A stretch of 64,000 bases of DNA from contig CP136066.1 in the NCBI GenBank assembly GCA_032622095.1, positions 146,599,559 through 146,663,558 of the forward strand, in the 5' to 3' direction. This stretch comes from Siphonodentalium dalli. Lineage: Eukaryota; Mollusca; Scaphopoda; Gadilida; Siphonodentaliidae. Positions 59,367 through 64,000 of this stretch are shown one piece after another. Position numbers and translations under genes: made by a program. The notes under the pieces were generated by a model that was not told where the DNA came from, did not search any database, and worked only from the letters and a program-made list of their open reading frames with translations. Each line of letters begins with the position of its first letter. The first letter of the stretch is position 1.

Positions 59367-61510
59367 CTATAAAATAAACCCTGATCTGAGAATGATGATT
59401 ATGTTTCCAAAACGAATGGGCGGTGAATAGCATTAGTTCACCGCAATGAATATCGTTTATCGCTACGAATGAATATCATTAATCATTTAACTAAACAATG
59501 AAGTTATATACTTGGACACGCAGGGATGTGGCTAGAGGGTCTCTGCTGGGTGGGTGTCCACCTTGGGAATTTCCAACTGCACCCCCCCCCCTTGAGTCAG
59601 AATCACACCAACACAACTTTTTGCATAATTCCATTTGCACCCCCCCCCCCCCTTGAGTCGGAATCACACCAACACAACTTTTTGCATAATTCCATATGCA
59701 CCCCCCCTTGTACCTCATGCTCAGGCTTAATTTCCTATATACCGGTATTCATAAGCCGTGCTTCTATTTTCCCAGTATGAGAACATTAAGATATTTTAAC
59801 CTGAAAATTGCCCCAAAAAAAAACAACTAGTGATCTAATTCCAGACAAATGCACACAGCTACCGACAACAGACCAGGAAACACCGGGCCGACCATGGTTG
59901 TTTGGCCCGGTGTGAGAAAATTTTTTAAACTATACAAGAAAATCGCAAATCCTAGCATCTAGACTGGCCTCAACTGAAGCTTTCCTAGTGTTGGAAATTT
60001 CAAACCTCATGCTCCCCCTCAGGTTGGAAAATTCTTCAACTGATGACCATTTATGTCTACAAGCTTGACCAAATGTAGTAAAATATTGTTTTGCTAAACT
60101 AATTAGCAGTTTTGTATTGGCCATGTGGATGGGACAATGACACACCGGGCCGACCATAGTTCGGCCCGGTGTGCGAAAATTTTGAAATCTGAACAAGAAA
60201 ATCGCAAAATCCTAACATCTAGACTAGCCTCAAGCCTTCCTACTGTTGGAAATTTCAAACCCTACACCCCCACTTAGGTTGGAAAATTTCCAACTGATGA
60301 CAATTCCAATGACAATGTTGACCAATTGTATGACAATATTGTTTTCTTAAATTAACTAGAAGTTTTTGACTGGCCACGGGGGAGGGACCAGGACACAAGC
60401 TTTCCAAGTGTTGGAAATTTCCAACCTGTCACCCCCCTAAGGTTGGAAAATTTCCAACTGATGACCATTTCTGTCAAAAATTTTGACCAAAAATAGGAAC
60501 ATATGCAAATATTGGTCGAAAAACAATAAATTCCCCCCAATAAATTGTTTTATAATCAAATTACAAGAACATTTTCAACCTATTGTTGGTGTGAAATTTC
60601 GTTGTGGCAGGTATGAAATTTCCAACTATTGAAAATATAGCTCTCTGCTGGGGGGGGGGGTGAGACACCCCCCACACCCCCCCCCTCTAGCCACATCCCT
60701 GTGGACACGCGTGGACATTGGTATCACAACCATTTCAGTTTTGATATAGTGATAACGAGATTGCTTCAGATTTGTTCAAGCCGATTATTCAATCCAAGCT
60801 GTCCGACGTTGTGTAGAAAATTCCAAAGTTTGCTGTCTCAGATGCGATATTAGCGCAGGAATATGATAAAATTACCACAAATGTTCACCATTTTCACCAC
60901 CGTCATTCGTGGTGTGCGCACATCCATTAACAAAACTATTGAGAGACATGATACGCGCAAGATAGACACCTGATTATAATTAACTCCGTACAAAAGAAGT
61001 GGCTATGTTTATACTCGTCGCTACATCCAACATGGCGTCGTGCAATTATGCAAACTGGGATGAGAGGCGTCTTGCGGAATCGGTATAGGTTACAGTGAAG
61101 TAATTATTTCCCAATGGCCTCAGTGTTAACATATAATGGCCTGCAGCCCTGACTATCCGCGAATTGTGGTACATGATCACAAGGATTGGCATCTGCGCAA
61201 AGGTTCTGTATGAAAATAATCATATCGTCGGGCATGTCAGAATTGCATGAACAAACTATTTACATTTTTACCACACACCAACAAATTTAATCTAGGAACC
61301 AAGTGCTTTACAATGTGCCAATGTTTTGTTTGGCGTCTGAAATTTAAAGAGTAGTGATTGCATGCATTTTATATGTTTAAATATCAAAACTACTATTAGC
61401 CAACCAGAGCTCCGAAATGTTTTAATTCTCTCCTGTATCTTGATCCAAAATCCATTGGAGGGCGCTAACAATCGAATTACTTCACTGTAACATATAGCAT
61501 TGTAACTCAC
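59367..61510 (-). other. PKS intron, about 2.14 kb
   Basis: Donor AGAGAT|GTGAGT at 61510 and acceptor TTTTATAG at 59367, phase 0. It includes hAT-like MITE copy 4; the remaining 0.8 kb (60710-61510) shows nothing recognisable beyond a short ATCCAACATGGCGTCG near 61025. Confidence 0.88.
59521..60701. mobile_element. hAT-like MITE, copy 4 (intact ends)
   Basis: Perfect terminal inverted repeats CAGGGATGTGGCTAGAGGG and its complement, flanked by an exact 8-bp TSD TGGACACG (59513-59520, 60702-60709). The interior contains tandem 'TTGGAAATTTCCAACCT' segments and C-runs and no transposase. It lies within the PKS intron. The TSD length and CA-GGG ends fit the hAT superfamily. Confidence 0.92.
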
Positions 61511-61692
61511 ATCTCTGTGGCGCTTAAGAATAACGATTCCGCACCCCTCCCCTCTGGTATAACCGTCGGCGTCCGCTGAGAACGTGTGGCACCGCCCTGT
61601 CTTTGACGATATTCGGCTTTTGGCCATGGTTACTAGTAGTTCCGGTGATAGTATGTAGTTCACCCCTCCACATACTGCCATATCACAATCAC
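61511..61692 (-). CDS. Polyketide synthase exon: ketosynthase (post-cysteine segment)
   Basis: This 182-bp exon follows acceptor TTGCCTGCAG. After two bases completing a split codon, it encodes DCDMAVCGGVNYILSPEL, then CHTFSADADGYTRGEGCGI and VILKRHRD, the segment that normally follows the active-site cysteine by about 15-20 residues. The donor is GTGAGTT. The exon carrying DTACSSS was looked for on the minus strand between 61693 and 64000 and not found, so it must lie beyond the right edge. Confidence 0.92.
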
Positions 61693-62840
61693 CTGCAGGC
61701 AAAAAAGATGGTTAAGTCACACGTACCACTTTGCTGTTTGGCAAACATATACAATTATACATCTGAAGATTAAACTTGGTTATTTCACTTTACGGTGGTT
61801 TCTATGCGCAGTGGCGGGAATTCCCAGTGAAACTAGCCCTATATGTGCGGTCTGTCAACCGCGATAGCAACAACAGCAATAAATAAACAATAAATACCAT
61901 CACATTCTTTTTGAAAAATGTTTACATTATTATCTCCACCCCCCCCCATAATAAACACAAGTGAACACTTAAGTTGGTAACATGGATGGGGCATGTTGAT
62001 ATTTTGTGTCTCTATTACCATATTATTATTTTTTTAGAATAACATTATTTGTATTGTGTTGTAAAGGTTTGTCGGCGAGTCTCTACGACTCCAGCCAATA
62101 TTTTATACCTGCATGTGAATACAGAAAGTTCAGGAAAGAGATACACTATCTTCAAGATGTATTCACGGTTCACATGTGCTCCATTCATTACAGCAGCCAC
62201 GACATGATACGTTTACACGAAAGAGGGTGTCAACCCCTCCATGAATACTGCATTTCAGTTAACAGAGGAGGTGAATATCGAATACTAGCTAACACAGCTT
62301 ATGTACAATTCAATACCATATATTTTCACCATGCACCTTTCTCAATAGTAATATGTAAAACTGTACCGGATTAAGATAAATATGTCCTGATAGCTGCATT
62401 AGCCTGCATATTACTCGATTTTACGACAAAGTGGTGATCGGATGCGACGTATAACGTGGTTGATATGTGGACGCCTATCATGGACAAACTAGCGCCCGAT
62501 TAACAGAATGATACCCGAAAAAAGGATAAAAAGAGATAAAAAGGGATAAAAAAAGACACATTGTAGCCATCAAATACCACAATTTGTCGCAAACCCAAGT
62601 CGAGCGCCAGCCTTTTATTTGAATACAATTTAAGACGAGGTATGAATCCTGAATACCGGAACAGTATAGTATAAATCCCGTGTATACCCCCGAAAATGGC
62701 CTAATTCCCACATACCAAAGAGGGGTGGGGTGACACCTCCATGAAATATAATTTTGTCAATATTTAATTTACTTCAATTAAACAGTGGTTATTATAAACG
62801 TATTTATTCTCAAAATCATATATTTTTATTATATACACTC
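61693..62840 (-). other. PKS intron (5' part continues beyond the window)
   Basis: AT-rich sequence with a C-run near 61939. It contains one plus-strand orphan frame (62006-62374) and then a pearl-like repeat. No ketosynthase exon was recognised. Confidence 0.7.
62006..62374 (+). CDS. Orphan open frame, 122 aa, possible secreted peptide
   Basis: It lies in the PKS intron on the opposite strand. The first 24 residues (MSLLPYYYFFRITLFVLCC and on) are hydrophobic like a signal peptide. The remainder has spaced cysteines (PACEY, HMCSI, RGCQP, EYCIS, VICK). No known family is recognised, and AT-rich DNA readily produces hydrophobic starts, so it may be spurious. Confidence 0.2.
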   Translation: MSLLPYYYFFRITLFVLCCKGLSASLYDSSQYFIPACEYRKFRKEIHYLQDVFTVHMCSIHYSSHDMIRLHERGCQPLHEYCISVNRGGEYRILANTAYVQFNTIYFHHAPFSIVICKTVPD

Positions 62841-62841
62841 A

Positions 62842-64000
62842 ATATCTATATATCTATATCTATATTTGCGAATGTATGTCTGTCTGTCTGTGTTCCACGG
62901 GGGACAATCTAGATGGAACCAAAGGGGTCTAACAGGGGTAACTTTTTACGAGGAAGATAATGGTGCGGGTTAGAATTAAAGTGACGCTGTTGTTATCAGG
63001 GGCGGAAAAGGAGAGGAGCAGCAAACAATTTTGTCCAATTTTCACCAAACTTATACATAATCATCTACATGATATGAGGATTCTAATTATGTGTTTTAAA
63101 TATGTCAAAATTGACACCGTTTGAGTCAGGGGTGCACGGAGGTGGAGAGGGGCACCAAAATTGTCTATAATAACATATTCTTAGTATTGATATCCACCAA
63201 CCTGATGCATATTCTGCTCCATGATACGAGGAAACTAATCGTGCAATTCAAAGACGCCAATTTGGTGCCGCTTGGGTTGAGAGATGGGCGCATTAAGTTA
63301 ATAGGAATTTATTGCCGATTGCCACCAAACTTATGCATAATCATCTCCATGCTATCATGGTGTCGTTTAAAGATGTAAAAAGTGGCGCCATTCAAGTCAT
63401 GAATGGGAAGCTGATACAAATATGTTTAGCACTAATTTCCACCAAATTCATACACATTATTCTCCAATGATATGAGGAATCAAATAATGTGGGTTATATT
63501 TGCTGCCGTTTGGGACAGGGATGGAGAGAGGATGGACACTAACATTGATAAGAATATTTTAGACGCCGATATCCGTCAAAATAATATAGTTATCTCCAGA
63601 ATTCGTGCTAAGGAGTTTTTGGTGTTCAAATTTCACAACCTCAACATTTGGTGACTTAATTAAGTCACTTGAACAGTTATATCCATATGTATATGTGTAC
63701 TGGAATCAGGGCATTCATATAGTGAGCTAGCACAACATATAAATAGAAGAAAGAATTATTTATATTATCATTCTATTTAACAGATACATATATTCTTGCT
63801 AAATGAGGGACATTGAACCACAATAGGGTGGCATGTTAGAATGGCGCATGTACTATAACACAATTGAGAGTCTTTCCCGTTCAATATATTTTCCACACAA
63901 ACGATATCATTTGTCAAGAGATGTTCAAGAATATTGGTCACAGTGTGCAATCAAATATAATTTCTTCTGAGATATAATAAAACAGTCAGTAGCACATGAC
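62842..64000 (-). mobile_element. Pearl-like non-autonomous repeat, copy 3 (truncated by window edge)
   Basis: On the minus strand this is collinear with copies 1 and 2: the right edge corresponds to about 33318 of copy 2 ('GTCATGTGCTACTGACTG'), and 62842-62890 is the microsatellite tail. It is shorter than the other copies because fewer internal tandem units are present. Confidence 0.65.

Noticed and set aside
61693-64000. Search for the ketosynthase active-site exon (DTACSSS)
   Set aside because: No minus-strand match to the coding pattern was found; that exon must lie outside the window.
1-64000. tRNA, rRNA and spliceosomal RNA genes
   Set aside because: No convincing tRNA B-box with matching A-box, and no recognisable rRNA or snRNA sequence was seen by eye; a covariance-model scan would be decisive.

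Overview
This is eukaryotic, intron-containing and AT-rich genomic DNA from an animal. Only about a tenth of it is recognisable coding sequence. Two multi-exon genes are cut by the window edges: a Patched-domain membrane protein on the plus strand at the left, and a large type I polyketide synthase (PKS) on the minus strand at the right. An animal FAS-like PKS, dense families of small non-autonomous transposons and repeats resembling bivalve 'pearl' elements together suggest a marine invertebrate, plausibly a lophotrochozoan (mollusc, annelid or brachiopod). That assignment is inference; no species marker was seen.

Layout. 1-0.7 kb: decayed LINE endonuclease (minus). 0.95-2.4 kb: last exon of the Patched-domain gene, followed to about 4.1 kb by degenerate repeats of its own 3' end and a 40-bp minisatellite. 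4.6-5.3 kb: a terminal-inverted-repeat (TIR) element. 7.4-11.9 kb: a tandem satellite interrupted by a 2.9-kb element whose ends start with CACAGTG and which has a 5-bp target-site duplication (TSD), Transib/RAG-like. 11.9-15.6 kb: a giant foldback with a hAT-like MITE nested in one arm. 18.6-23.0 kb: two repeats joined by a TA microsatellite. 23.4-25.5 kb: a Harbinger-like element carrying nested hAT-like and TTAA-type MITEs. 25.5-29.8 kb: paired TTAA MITEs and perfect hairpins. 30.4-32.35 kb: a foldback with two inverted arrays of a palindromic 21-bp unit. 32.7-35.6 kb: second pearl-like repeat. 39.2-43.3 kb: near-identical tandem duplication. 45.3-46.8 kb: five 69-bp hairpins, three of them inside TTAA MITEs. 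49.5-50.8 kb: TIR element. 52.0-61.7 kb: three PKS exons whose introns hold a hAT MITE, a SINE tail and a third pearl-like copy running off the right edge.

The PKS is the functional centre. The exons join in frame (intron phases fit exactly) to give the C-terminal part of the ketosynthase (KS), then acyltransferase (AT), dehydratase (DH), a structural pseudo-ketoreductase region, a degenerate enoylreductase (ER), a possible vestigial carrier domain (ACP), a ketoreductase (KR) and a terminal ACP, with no thioesterase. The ketosynthase cysteine and earlier exons lie beyond the right edge. If active, the enzyme should make unsaturated, incompletely reduced chains and need a separate release step. 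The rest of the window is mostly a museum of nested non-autonomous transposons, whose insertion order can be read from their TSDs.
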